Positions 17,449-26,229 of a DNA stretch of 36,366 nt are shown in pieces. The notes under the pieces were generated by a model, which saw only the letters and a list, made by a program, of their open reading frames with translations, did no database searches and was not told where the DNA came from. Source of the DNA: Coprothermobacterota bacterium (lineage in GTDB: Bacteria; Caldisericota; JANLFM01). The first letter of the stretch is position 1. The number at the start of each line of letters is the position of its first letter. Made by a program: the position numbers and the translations under genes. The DNA lies in assembly GCA_026389455.1 (NCBI GenBank), contig JAPLHV010000087.1, positions 1 through 36,366 of the forward strand. Reading direction: 5' to 3'.

Positions 17449-17712
17449 CTATTTCTTTCCCATCCTTCGGCTTGCCCTTGAACGGAGCAAAGGGCCGACC
17501 AACAATCCGCGCTTAATCCGTTCGCCGATCGTCGGCCTAAGCGGATCACAGATCGGCGAAAATGCTAAAACTAAAGACCTGACCCTATTTCGTACATCCG
17601 TATTTTGACGTACCATTGCAATATGATTCCCTTCGCGGAGGAGATGAAACCCAAGGAATTCTAAAACCTTGAGGGCTTTTTCCCTAGGGACATCAGTGGG
17701 GAACTTGTTCAT
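17449..17712 (-). pseudogene. hicA: HicA-type mRNA interferase toxin gene, 3' part replaced by REP-like sequence
   Basis: Residues 1-39 (KFPTDVPREKALKVLEFLGF, then LLREGNHIAMVR) match the dsRBD-like HicA fold with its catalytic His in GNHIAM. From about 17595 the frame enters GAAATAGGGTCAGGTCTTT, the REP-like motif. The usual C-terminal half (a PNHPxIKxxTLRxIL-type stretch) is absent, replaced by 48 unrelated residues. ATG overlaps the hicB stop (ATGA). The toxin is probably inactive. Confidence 0.75.
17573..17597. repeat. REP-like half element within hicA
   Basis: AAAGACCTGACCCTATTTCG on the plus strand matches the unit at 18133-18152 (GAAGACCTGACCCCATTGCG). Its edge coincides with loss of HicA similarity. 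Confidence 0.6.
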
Positions 17713-17936
17713 GAAGCAGAGATTGCGGTTTCTACGACAAATGCTTCCAATACAGGTGTATCTGTTTGAAGCACATCTTCACCGAATGTCTCAATGTGGA
17801 AACGGATTGCTGATTTCACATCGGCGAGAGCTTCATCATAACTATTCCCCTCACCTACCACTATGCCTTTCAAACCGAGCGGGTATGCTACGTACCCGTC
17901 TGTATGTTTCTCTACAATCACTTTCAGTTGAGTCAT
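17709..17936 (-). CDS. hicB: HicB-family antitoxin
   Basis: 75 aa. The partial RNase H-like HicB fold is clear: LKVIVEKHTDGYVAYPLGL, GIVVGEGNSYDEALADVKSA and IRFHIETFGEDVL. ATG at 17934-17936 is preceded by GGAGGAAACC, better than the upstream in-frame GTG at 17948. It would neutralise and autoregulate a HicA toxin, but the downstream hicA is truncated, so it is now an orphan antitoxin. It belongs to the short HicB class without a C-terminal DNA-binding domain. Confidence 0.85.
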   Translation of the reverse strand: MTQLKVIVEKHTDGYVAYPLGLKGIVVGEGNSYDEALADVKSAIRFHIETFGEDVLQTDTPVLEAFVVETAISAS

Positions 17937-18041
17937 GGTTTCCTCCACTGCCAGTGTACCACAATGTCCATCGAGAACCTGAAGACACGAGCTACGCTAA
18001 AGAGGGCTTATGTATGGGACTGTCGGCTTTCACAGGGTCGA

Positions 18042-18129
18042 TAAGACTCTTGAAGACCATCATCGCCATCATTGCAGGATAGCTGGACTACGCAAAAGTA
18101 GGATTACCCACTTGAAATGAAAGGGAACC
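18042..18129 (+). repeat. Composite interspersed repeat, fragment C
   Basis: Carries only the closing part of the composite repeat: AAGACCATCATCGCCATCAT, TAGCTGGACTA, GTAGGATT and CCACTTGAAATGA-AGGGAACC. It matches copy B minus-strand 32610-32504 but lacks the central CAGCCTGCGGCAGCATG segment. Confidence 0.75.
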
Positions 18130-18208
18130 GATGAAGACCTGACCCCATTGCGAAAGTAAAATATCAGGGGTAAAATTCCATAAATTAATTATAAAATGTG
18201 GAGTAGCC

Positions 18209-18319
18209 ATGACTGAATTTATCGAGCGGGCCGTAAAGCTTGAAGAATGGCGGGAGTCCTATCCGGGGGCGACATTTGAGCTGATTACGCCGGATCGCTA
18301 TCTCGACTTCATAGGATAG
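18209..18319 (+). CDS. Possible 36-residue small protein or gene fragment
   Basis: ATG with GGAG seven bases upstream and a TATAAAAT box at 18190-18197, which is good signal density for so short a frame. The peptide (MTEFIERAVKLEEWRESYPG onward) is rich in Glu/Arg and looks like a truncated N-terminus. I do not recognise it. It could be a remnant left by repeat insertion. Confidence 0.3.
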   Translation: MTEFIERAVKLEEWRESYPGATFELITPDRYLDFIG

Positions 18320-18781
18320 GGTCCGAAGGCGTCAACCTAACCACCACCGTCAATGGGAAGTGGTGGACCGCGTTTGCTTTCAAGCAAATGCGTCCTTAAG
18401 GACACAGATTGGACTGTGTTTCTTGGATGTCCTGAGAAGCGGCGCAGCAGAAGGCGCAATGTCCGGGAATTGGGTGGTACAATCAAGGCAGAAGGCGTGC
18501 GCGTTCAACCATCATACGGGAAACGAGGAATTGCTTGATGCAGGCAAGAGGATAGGCATAGAGAGGACATGAATAGCGCCCTCCTCTGTGTTTTGCCGAA
18601 CTTCGTTTCCGCTGCGATCCTGCTTTTCCTGGCGGCGCTGTTGTCCAAGAAGGCACTTCTTTGGCTTCACCGCGCTTGATGTGCTTTGATTGCCAGGGTG
18701 GTTTTATCCCTGGAACGGAATCCAAGACCTCCGAACGTGAAGACAGTGGTTGAAAATGGATTTTAGCGTGTAGAATAAACT

Positions 18782-21277
18782 GTGTTGTGGCAATGGTCGC
18801 CTAGTGTCATCGCAGAATTAGCAGCTTCAGTTATCCTGCTGGCACTGGCGATTTACCTTCCCTGGCGGGATTTCAACCGTCAAGCAAGACTCACCGGAGT
18901 AACACTTATCTTTGTCTGTGCGCTTTGGATACTGTCGCACGCTATTGAAATTGGACTCCCGGTGGTTGCGTACAAAGAAACCCTCGTAGGGATACAGCTT
19001 GTCCTGGGAATCATCGGCATGACATTCTGGTTACTCTACATTCTGCACTACCTTGGGCCTAGAAAACTGCTTACCTGGCGTGTTTACATTCTGTTTTGCA
19101 TCATGCCACTTATCGCTATATTCGCACTTTCGACCAATCATGTTTATGCACTGATGTGGACGGGGATTGGGTTAGATAGCCAAAATCTCTATCTTCCGCT
19201 TCAACCCACCTATGGCATCATCTACTGGATCTGCATGGTTTACACAGCCATCCTGACTCTTACAGGCAGCCTCATCATTTTCCAGAATGTCATTCGTCGG
19301 CGCCATAGCTACAGCCGTGAATCGACGTACTTGCTAGCTGCTGCGGTTATTCCCCTCTTGACAGCCTTTGTTGAAGTGACGGGCCTTCTCTCATCCTTAA
19401 AGCTCCCGGTGGGATTGACACCGTGGGCAGCCTGCATCGGAGCGATCATACTGAGATTGAGCCTACCTCGATTCCGTCTTGAGCGCGTACTGCCGATTGC
19501 ACGTGATGTTATCTTTGAGCGTATTGGAGATTGCTTATTAGTACTGGATATGCAGAACCGTGTCCTAGACTTGAACCCGGCAGCAGAGCAACTGCTCGGT
19601 TGCAGAATTTCAGATGTCCTTGGACTTTCCATAGAACGGATATGGCCTGATCAGTCACCTCCGATGATGTCGTTCGATAGTATGGTCAAAGCGGGCGAGG
19701 AGCTGGTCTTGGAACGGGATGGGGTACAGCGAACCTATGATCTGCGCATCTCTCCCATAACTGATTCAGGTGGCTGTCCGACGAATCAAGTGGTTTTACT
19801 TACAGACATCACCGATCGCAAGCGGGCGGAGGAGGCGCTGCGGCTTAGCGAAACGCGCTACCGGCTGCTGGTGCAAGCCCAGCAGGATCTGGTAGTGGAA
19901 ACTGACATGGAAGGCCATCTTCTGTTCGTCAATGCGGCCTACTGCGCATTATTCGGCAAGACCGAGGAGGAACTCATCGGTTCCAATTACATACCGCTGA
20001 TCCATCCAGACGATCTTCCCCTGGTCGCCAAATCCATCGCCTCCCTGTTTGCGCCACCCTACGAGTGCAGCTTCGAGGAGAGAGCCAATACAAAGTATGG
20101 CTGGCGTTGGTTGAGCTGGACCGACAAAGCCATATTGGACGATCAGGGGGTTACTGCCACACTCGTTGCCACCGGCCGCGACATCACCGAGCTCAAAGAA
20201 GTGGAGGAAGCCTTGCAGGAGAGCGAGGAGCGGTTTCGAACGATTGCCGAACAAACCTCCGACGTGGTTTTCATCACCGACTCCGGGGGAGTGATCACTT
20301 ACTTGTCCCCCGCTGCCGAGAAGATTTTCGGATTCGAGATGGATGAGATGCTGCACATCCCTTTCTGGGAGCTGCTGCCCCCCGAATCCGTCGGTGGGGC
20401 TGTTGCCGCGTTCACCGACGCCATCGAGCGGAGCATTCCCACTCGGAACCTGGAGCTGAAGATGAAGCGGAAGGATGGCTTGGAATTCTACGGTGAATTG
20501 ACAGGATCCCTCTTCAAGGTGGGCAGCTTCACCGGCGCCGCCGGCGCCATCCGCGACATCACCGAGCGCAAGCAATTGGAGCAAGCCGTGGAGAAGGCCC
20601 GCGCCGACTTCCTTTTCGCCGTCTCCCACGAATTGAAGACCCCCCTGCACGTGATGGGAGTTACCCAGGAAATGATCGAGTCCTTGCCGGAGGAACGGCG
20701 GTTAGCCCAATTCCGCCAGTATGGCGACATCTGGCGGCGCAATCTGATGCGGCTGCGCTTCATCATTGAGAACCTAGTAGACAGCCAACGCCCGACCGGG
20801 ATGGGGTTCAAACTGGAGAAGCGGCCTGCCAACCTGATGGACTTGGCCCGGGAGGTTGCACGAGAGCTGGAACCGGTGGCCTCCGCGCGGTCCGTACAGC
20901 TTCGTTTCCAAGGAGAACCGCTGCCGCCTTTGTCACTGGATAGCAACGCCGTCCGGCGACTGTTGGAAAACCTGTTGACCAACGCTATCAAGTTCAGTCA
21001 CCTGGGGGGAGATGTGGAGATTCGCCTGCGAACCCAGGGTGAAATGGTCTGCCTGGAAGTATGCGACTTCGGCATGGGGATTGATCGCCACATTAAGCCA
21101 TTCCTTTTCCAGCCCTTCTACCGCTCTCCGGAAGCTCTAAAGGCGGGCGTGCAGGGCACCGGCCTGGGCCTTTACGTCTCAAAGATGATCGCCGAGGCCC
21201 ACGGCGGGACCATTCAATTGGAAAGCGAGCCCGGCAAGGGCGCCACCGTCACGGTATCGTTGCCTTTGACAGGGTAG
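18782..21277 (+). CDS. Membrane sensor histidine kinase: 7TM N-terminus, three PAS domains, HisKA-HATPase
   Basis: 831 aa. The first 235 residues contain about seven hydrophobic helices and match the 7TM sensor module of HisKA_7TM-type kinases. PAS domains follow at about 240-345, 357-470 and 480-595. HisKA has H616 in SHELKTP. HATPase_c has LLTNAIKF, CDFGMGID, QGTGLGLYVSKM and GKGATVTVSLP. The catalytic part is a paralog of the eight-PAS kinase 1.3 kb upstream, suggesting duplication and swapping of sensor modules. Start is GTG at 18782 or TTG at 18785; no clear RBS is seen. No response regulator lies beside it. Confidence 0.92.
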   Translation: MLWQWSPSVIAELAASVILLALAIYLPWRDFNRQARLTGVTLIFVCALWILSHAIEIGLPVVAYKETLVGIQLVLGIIGMTFWLLYILHYLGPRKLLTWRVYILFCIMPLIAIFALSTNHVYALMWTGIGLDSQNLYLPLQPTYGIIYWICMVYTAILTLTGSLIIFQNVIRRRHSYSRESTYLLAAAVIPLLTAFVEVTGLLSSLKLPVGLTPWAACIGAIILRLSLPRFRLERVLPIARDVIFERIGDCLLVLDMQNRVLDLNPAAEQLLGCRISDVLGLSIERIWPDQSPPMMSFDSMVKAGEELVLERDGVQRTYDLRISPITDSGGCPTNQVVLLTDITDRKRAEEALRLSETRYRLLVQAQQDLVVETDMEGHLLFVNAAYCALFGKTEEELIGSNYIPLIHPDDLPLVAKSIASLFAPPYECSFEERANTKYGWRWLSWTDKAILDDQGVTATLVATGRDITELKEVEEALQESEERFRTIAEQTSDVVFITDSGGVITYLSPAAEKIFGFEMDEMLHIPFWELLPPESVGGAVAAFTDAIERSIPTRNLELKMKRKDGLEFYGELTGSLFKVGSFTGAAGAIRDITERKQLEQAVEKARADFLFAVSHELKTPLHVMGVTQEMIESLPEERRLAQFRQYGDIWRRNLMRLRFIIENLVDSQRPTGMGFKLEKRPANLMDLAREVARELEPVASARSVQLRFQGEPLPPLSLDSNAVRRLLENLLTNAIKFSHLGGDVEIRLRTQGEMVCLEVCDFGMGIDRHIKPFLFQPFYRSPEALKAGVQGTGLGLYVSKMIAEAHGGTIQLESEPGKGATVTVSLPLTG

Positions 21278-21415
21278 GGCAGGGCTTGACGTACGGTCGA
21301 AGCTGACAGCGAGACGATGGGCTGATCTGCATCCACTGCGAGACAGTTCGGCTGCAAGCGGAGGAAAACTGCCAAAGCCTTGCGTCGATAGCTGATTTCC
21401 TCTAGGGTCTCCGGC

Positions 21416-22792
21416 ATGGAACCGGTAGAACCCAAACCACGAATGTGGGCGGGCATGCGCGACTTCTTCATCGTCTGGGCCGGCCAGTTCTTCTCTCTTT
21501 TTGGCTCCAACATGACCCGCTTTGCCTTGACCATCTGGGCATACCAGATCACCGGTCAGGCTACTTCTCTGGCGATGATGGCCTTCTTCACTTTCGGGCC
21601 GGAAGTGTTCATGAGCCCGATCGCCGGCGCCTTGGTGGACCGCTGGAACCGCAAGCTGACCATGGCCCTTTCCGACATCGCCATCGGCGTGACGACTATA
21701 GTCATTTTAGTCCTTTTCTTAACCGGCAACTTGCAAATCTGGCATCTCTACTTGTTGGGCGCCATCGCCGGCATCTTCACTTCTTTCCAATGGCCCGCCT
21801 ATTCCGCGGCGATCACCCTGATGGTTCCCAAGCACAACTACGCCCGCGCCTCGGCGATGATCTCACTGGCGGAATCCAGCTCCGGCATCCTCTCACCGAT
21901 TTTTGCCGCCGCCTTGATCGGTCTGGTGGGGATCGCACCGATCTTCGTCATCGACCTGGCGACCTTGGCTATCGCCCTTGGGGCCCTTTGGCTGGCCCGG
22001 ATCCCCAAACCTCCCCGCTCGGAGGCAGGCAGGGAGGGAGCCGGCAGCTTATGGAAGGAATCCCTGTTTGGCTTTCGCTACATCTTCAGCAAGCCGAGCC
22101 TGCTGGGCCTGCAACTGATCTTTCTCTTCGGCAATATGTTCTCCAATCTGGCTTGGATTGTCTTCACGCCGATGGTGCTGGCTCAAACAGGCAACAATGT
22201 CGCCATCTTGGGTGCGGTGGAATCCGTGGGAGGAATCGGAGGGGTCATCGGCGGGGTGGCTCTCAGCATCTGGGGCGGGTTCAAGCGCAAGACGGACGGC
22301 GTCTTCCTTGGTTGGGCAGTGCCGGCTCTGATTTCCGGCGCCTTGATCGGATTGGGGCGCAGCCCGCTGATGTGGGGGGCCGGCGTCTTCCTCGGCGCCA
22401 TGTTGGGTCCGGTGGTCAACGCCTCCAACCAGGCGATCTGGCAATCCAAGGTGCCGCCGGATATCCAGGGAAGGGTCTTCTCCGTTCGCCGCCTGATCGC
22501 CCAGGTGGTGGCGCCCCTTTCCTTGCTGGCAGCAGGTCCCCTGGCAGACAAGGTATTCGAACCGGCCATGGCCACAACAGACAGTGCCTTGGGCGGGATC
22601 TTGGGTCCCTTCTTCGGAACTGGTCCAGGCGCAGGGATGGCGGTGATGCTGCTACTCTTCAGCCTGCTGGTAGTGTTGGTGGGCTTGTCCGGCTACCTTT
22701 TCCCGGCGATACGCGATGTGGAGAAGATCATTCCTGACTACGACATGGTCCCGGTTGCCGGTTCCCACGCTGTGGAACATTCGCCGGAGTGA
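21416..22792 (+). CDS. Major facilitator superfamily exporter (EntS/macrolide-efflux, DHA3-like)
   Basis: 458 aa with about 12 TM helices. The first half shows FFIVWAGQFFSLFGSNMTRFAL and ALVDRWNRKLTM (the MFS loop 2-3 motif D-R-x-x-R/K). The middle has QWPAYSAAITLMVPK and RASAMISLAESSSGILSPI, typical of the DHA3/MFS_3 group that includes EntS and Mef-type drug pumps. The second half carries VPPDIQGRVFSVRRLIAQVVAPL. Likely a proton-driven efflux pump for a small hydrophobic or siderophore-like molecule; the substrate is unknown. ATG at 21416 is preceded by AGGG; M14 is an alternative start. Convergent with the phospholipase gene. Confidence 0.88.
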   Translation: MEPVEPKPRMWAGMRDFFIVWAGQFFSLFGSNMTRFALTIWAYQITGQATSLAMMAFFTFGPEVFMSPIAGALVDRWNRKLTMALSDIAIGVTTIVILVLFLTGNLQIWHLYLLGAIAGIFTSFQWPAYSAAITLMVPKHNYARASAMISLAESSSGILSPIFAAALIGLVGIAPIFVIDLATLAIALGALWLARIPKPPRSEAGREGAGSLWKESLFGFRYIFSKPSLLGLQLIFLFGNMFSNLAWIVFTPMVLAQTGNNVAILGAVESVGGIGGVIGGVALSIWGGFKRKTDGVFLGWAVPALISGALIGLGRSPLMWGAGVFLGAMLGPVVNASNQAIWQSKVPPDIQGRVFSVRRLIAQVVAPLSLLAAGPLADKVFEPAMATTDSALGGILGPFFGTGPGAGMAVMLLLFSLLVVLVGLSGYLFPAIRDVEKIIPDYDMVPVAGSHAVEHSPE

Positions 22793-22844
22793 CTGGGCAA
22801 ACCTGCCAAGGGAAAGCCAGGGATTCGGACTTGCCCTTGCTGGT

Positions 22845-24506
22845 TCAGCGGATGTAGGCGTTCAGCAGGGTGAAGATTCCGTCCACCCGGTCGGGCACCG
22901 AGCGCAGCTTCCACCCCTTCCAGGGCGACTCGCTCCAGATGAATGGCTTCCCATTGATGACGGGTGTTCCGAACTTCATCCAGAAGGTCTTCACTGGCGA
23001 ACTGGTGTCCAGCACGCCCTTCAATTGGAATGCCGCCTGGACCATCGAGATGGAGATGGCTTTGGCGTCCACGGCGCCGTCGGGGATCGTCTTCGGCGCC
23101 GGGGTGTCGCCGTAGCCGAGATCCCATCGGCCATAGATGGATAGAGGATTGGCAGGGTCGGTGTAGGTGATCAGCGCCTTGGCTGACTCGATCTCCTTCA
23201 CTGATCCGATCATGGCCAGCAACTGCCGCAGGCGGGCTGGGTGATTGTCCTCCGACCAGAGGTCCTCCCGGATCTGGTAGGAGGCGGGGTAGTTGATGCC
23301 CAGCAGATAATCGGGCTGCACCATCCGCTCATCGTAGGAGAGGTTGAGACCCTCGGGCTTGCTGCTAACGGACACTCCGCCATGGCCATTCAGCTTGTAA
23401 AAGATAAAGCCTTTGTACGACATCTCCACCAGGCCGATCTCCTTGGTTTTGGCGTCCACCACCATGTAGCCGTTCATATAAGTACCGGAGAGCTCCAGCG
23501 AGATATAGGCAAAGAAGCTGTCCAGCGAGTCAGCGAACTGCTCCGCCAAAGCCGCCCGCCAAAACATCCAAAGCGCCTTTACCTTGGGTTCCGTGCGGGC
23601 GTAGCGATGGGTCGTTTCATTGAAGAGGATCCCCTTGTTGCTGTAGCCGAAATCGATATCGGAACAGAGATAGCCCGGCCCGCCCAGGTCGGCAGTGAGG
23701 TAGTCGCCGTTGATCCAGAGAGTCAGCGCTTGGCTTTGAGCGAGGAAGGAGTTCCAGTTGTTGTGAGCCAGGAAGATATCGTCCGCTGTCCGCACCACGA
23801 AGGCGGAGCACTTGCTGGGTCGTTCCCCGCCGATGGCAGCAGTCGATTCGGCGATCGTCCCCGTCACCTGGGAGGCGAAATCAGGCAGCACGTAGAGGAT
23901 ATCCTGATAAGCGTTGATGAAGTAGAGGTCCATGAAGGTCAGCGACGGCGTCTCGTAACCCAAAGTCAGCTCCGCCGCGGAGAACTGGGGCAGCCAAGAA
24001 TCGTCGAAGGCCAGGGAGCGCGGCTGATCCTGGATTGTCCCATGATAAATGCCGACCAGCCGGTAGACCAGTCGTCTCAGATTCTTGCCTACATCGGTAG
24101 CGCTCTGGCCTTGCATGTAGGCGAGTGTACAGTCCCAGTTGAGCTTCAGGGTCTTTTCAGCCAAGCCTAACTCATCCTTAGAGGGCGGGATCTGCTTGGG
24201 ATAAGAGTGCGCCGGGTTCAGCAGGTAGGCGCTGTCCCAGGAGTTGTCGCGCGCGGCGACGATCTGATCGCGCTGCAACCGGCCTTGGATGAACCCCGCT
24301 TCGTATTCCGCCTTGTAGGGATTGGGATCGTTGGAGACGATGGAGGTGTTGACGATATTGTTGACCGTCTCCATTACGCCTTGCGTGTCCGCGTCGAGTT
24401 TAAAGGGGGTGAGAGCGGACAAGGGGCTACCGACGCAGGAAGGCAGCAGCAGAAAAACCACGAGTAAACCCCATGGAATCAATTTCCTTCTGATCTTGCT
24501 TTTCAT
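22845..24506 (-). CDS. Phospholipase B-like (PLBD) Ntn-hydrolase lipoprotein
   Basis: 553 aa. Signal peptide with lipobox-like LPSC (C24). The body matches the phospholipase B/lamina-ancestor family: the KCSAFVV segment supplies the N-terminal-nucleophile Cys (C233) exposed after self-cleavage, followed by DIFLAHNNWNSF, which parallels the HNTWxSY motif of PLBD proteins. Later blocks are MNGYMVVDAKTKEIGLVEM and a C-terminal WDLGYGD. It would deacylate phospholipids or related amides at the cell surface. Pro at position -2 of the lipobox is unusual. Start ATG has AAGGAGAGG upstream. PLB proteins are best known from eukaryotes; bacterial members are scattered. Confidence 0.8.
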   Translation of the reverse strand: MKSKIRRKLIPWGLLVVFLLLPSCVGSPLSALTPFKLDADTQGVMETVNNIVNTSIVSNDPNPYKAEYEAGFIQGRLQRDQIVAARDNSWDSAYLLNPAHSYPKQIPPSKDELGLAEKTLKLNWDCTLAYMQGQSATDVGKNLRRLVYRLVGIYHGTIQDQPRSLAFDDSWLPQFSAAELTLGYETPSLTFMDLYFINAYQDILYVLPDFASQVTGTIAESTAAIGGERPSKCSAFVVRTADDIFLAHNNWNSFLAQSQALTLWINGDYLTADLGGPGYLCSDIDFGYSNKGILFNETTHRYARTEPKVKALWMFWRAALAEQFADSLDSFFAYISLELSGTYMNGYMVVDAKTKEIGLVEMSYKGFIFYKLNGHGGVSVSSKPEGLNLSYDERMVQPDYLLGINYPASYQIREDLWSEDNHPARLRQLLAMIGSVKEIESAKALITYTDPANPLSIYGRWDLGYGDTPAPKTIPDGAVDAKAISISMVQAAFQLKGVLDTSSPVKTFWMKFGTPVINGKPFIWSESPWKGWKLRSVPDRVDGIFTLLNAYIR

Positions 24507-25063
24507 CTTCCTCTCCTTAACTAATTCATTGGGGCGAGAGGGACGGTGTGGTTCCTGTGGGATCGCCCATAACTAAAGCATCTTCCTCTGATGAGGAAGA
24601 TGCAAGCAGAAAAGGGGACAGATTTATTTTTGAATAGAGATTCCCTTGGTGTCATGGCGCTGAGGCAGTTCAGAGATGGCGCCAGTCCGAAGTGTAAAGG
24701 TTGACCTGGCCGCTGTGGAATTTTGGGACAGCCATTGATATGAGAAAGTCGGATGGATAGGGTCTCCTGTCATGGTGTCATAGATAGGGGCAGAGAGCGG
24801 TTAGTTTTTCCCACTCTGTTTGCTCGGAAGGACCTTCCAGCTTTCATATCGTCGGATTTTGGGAGAGGTGGACATGAGCACGAGAGAAAAGGAGGCTCCT
24901 CCCGTGAAGTCGTAGAGGATCGCCTTCCAATGCTATGATGAAGGCTGAGGTTGACTAGAGAGACGGAGTCTCAGGGAGATCCGCTGTTCCTCCCCGGGAT
25001 CCTTGCTCTCCCCAAGACCAAATCAAGCTCGCATCCTGACAGGATGGAAAAAGGAGAACATCA
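24507..25063. other. Divergent intergenic region with hairpin and REP-like motif
   Basis: No gene seen. It contains an 11-bp perfect hairpin (24578-24603), GGGGACAGATTTATTTTTG at 24614-24632 (same REP-like core as 13550-13590), and a small palindrome ATCCTGACAGGAT at 25033-25045 just before the kelch remnant. Confidence 0.6.
24578..24603. promoter_or_regulatory. 11-bp perfect hairpin upstream of the phospholipase B gene
   Basis: Arms GCATCTTCCTC (24578-24588) and GAGGAAGATGC (24593-24603) flank loop TGAT, 72 bases before the plb ATG on its leader side. No U-tract on either strand. It may be an operator, a leader hairpin or a REP relative. Confidence 0.45.
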
Positions 25064-25578
25064 GTGAGAGAGTTCCGCTTCATCCTGGGGAGGCGAGCGC
25101 TGCTTGTCTTCCTGGACTTGCTTGTGGCGACGGGAGCCATCCTCGGGGCGCCGGCGGCCACCCGAACCCTGGCGGAAAGCCCCCCTCCCGGCAGCCAGGA
25201 AGCGGCCGCAGTCTCGGCCGATTCGTCCGCAGCGGAGAGACCGATCCTTGATCCTTCCCGTCCCTCGCCGCTCCTGCAAACGGGGATCGGGGATGTTTGG
25301 ACTATTGTGCCCACTTCTACCGAATCTCCTTCCTCACCGTCCGCGCGTATTTTCCACGCCATGGCCGCCACCCCCTCGGGGGTACTCCTCTTCGGGGGAT
25401 TTGACGGCGTAATCGGCTATCGCAACGACACTTGGCTGTTCAACCCGGCTGCACCGCTTCCCCCTCGCCTCCTCCGACCGGCATGCCTAGAATGAGTCCC
25501 TGGACTCTGACTCTTCTCTCCCTTGCCCTCCTCGGTGTAGGCGGCTGGTGGTTCACCCGCAGAAGACGCCTGGCCTGA
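25064..25578 (+). pseudogene. Remnant of a kelch-repeat surface protein with C-terminal membrane anchor
   Basis: GTG start with AAGGAG upstream. The N-terminus has a signal-anchor (RRALLVFLDLLVATGAILGA), a low-complexity segment, then one kelch-like unit (ARIFHAMAATPSGVLLFGG, then RNDTWLF). The frame then ends at 25493-25495, but a +2 frame continues from about 25441 with a Pro/Ser linker, a hydrophobic helix (LTLLSLALLGVGGWWF) and RRRRLA before TGA at 25576. That is a standard cell-surface anchor tail. A full kelch protein needs four to seven repeats, so most blades appear to have been lost by recombination between repeats, plus a frameshift. Confidence 0.6.
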
Positions 25579-26229
25579 AGAGCGCCGCTTCTCCCAAAGG
25601 ACCGCTCCAAAAGCCCTGGCGCCGGGAGGCTGGGGAAGAAACCGTTGAGTCAGGCTCGCTTCTCCACGTTGCTATAGTGAGGGCGGAGAGTTTGACCTGC
25701 ACCAGAGACCTCACACAACGCGGCTGGGTTGGGATCAGCTTGAATGAAGAGATGCGCGGGAAGCTCGGTTTCCTGGAAGGATGACGATTCGTGACGGCTT
25801 GTGACACCTTTGAATAACCATCAAAGCGGCTCCTGGAATGGGTTTGTGACGGGTCAAGCAATTAGTCCTATAGTTGTGTATCTACAGTGGAGAAAGAGAA
25901 GAAGAGCGTATAGCGTAAGGATAACTATAGGAAAAAGGTGTCACACCCGTCACACCCGTCACTCTGAGCGCCTTCTTTGTCCTCCCGACCGCCTTTTTAT
26001 CAATCTGATTGCTCTCCTCGTAACCCTGATCGCCCTCTTCCTGTCATCCTGCGCCCTCTTCCTGTCATCCTGAGCGCCCTTCTTGTCATCCTGAGCGAAG
26101 CGAAGGATCTCGCTTTTCGTCTTGTTTCTAGACCCAGACCAAGACCCAGACCCAGACCCTTCGTCGCTGCGCTCCTCAGGGTGACAAAGTGAGGTTGTCA
26201 TCCTTGGCGCCCTTTTTATCCACGGGTTC
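25579..26229. other. Convergent intergenic region with nested short repeats
   Basis: No gene. 25579-25940 shows nothing recognisable. 25940-26075 has GTCACACCC triplets and 21-base units (CGCCCTCTTCCTGTCATCCTG at 26031-26051 and 26052-26072, with a variant third unit). 26083-26187 is a MITE-like palindromic element. Confidence 0.6.
26083..26187. mobile_element. MITE-like element with inverted ends TTGTCAyCCTGAG
   Basis: The left end TTGTCATCCTGAGCGAAGCG and the right end, read in reverse complement TTGTCACCCTGAGGAGCGCAG, are near-matching terminal repeats around a short AGACCC-repeat core. The motif CCTGAGCGAAGCGAAGGATC is a widely seen bacterial interspersed repeat. It has no coding capacity. 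Confidence 0.6.

Larger units (their letters stand above)
17949..18781. other. Divergent intergenic region, 0.8 kb
   Basis: Holds composite repeat fragment C (18042-18129), a REP-like half element (18133-18152) and one possible very small gene (18209-18319). From 18320 to 18781 I see no convincing gene; small frames such as 18353-18538 have no recognisable features. Confidence 0.6.

Noticed and set aside
22806-22841. Weak CAAGGG/CCCTTG hairpin between convergent MFS and phospholipase genes
   Set aside because: A mismatch in the short arms and no T-run; too weak to call as a terminator.
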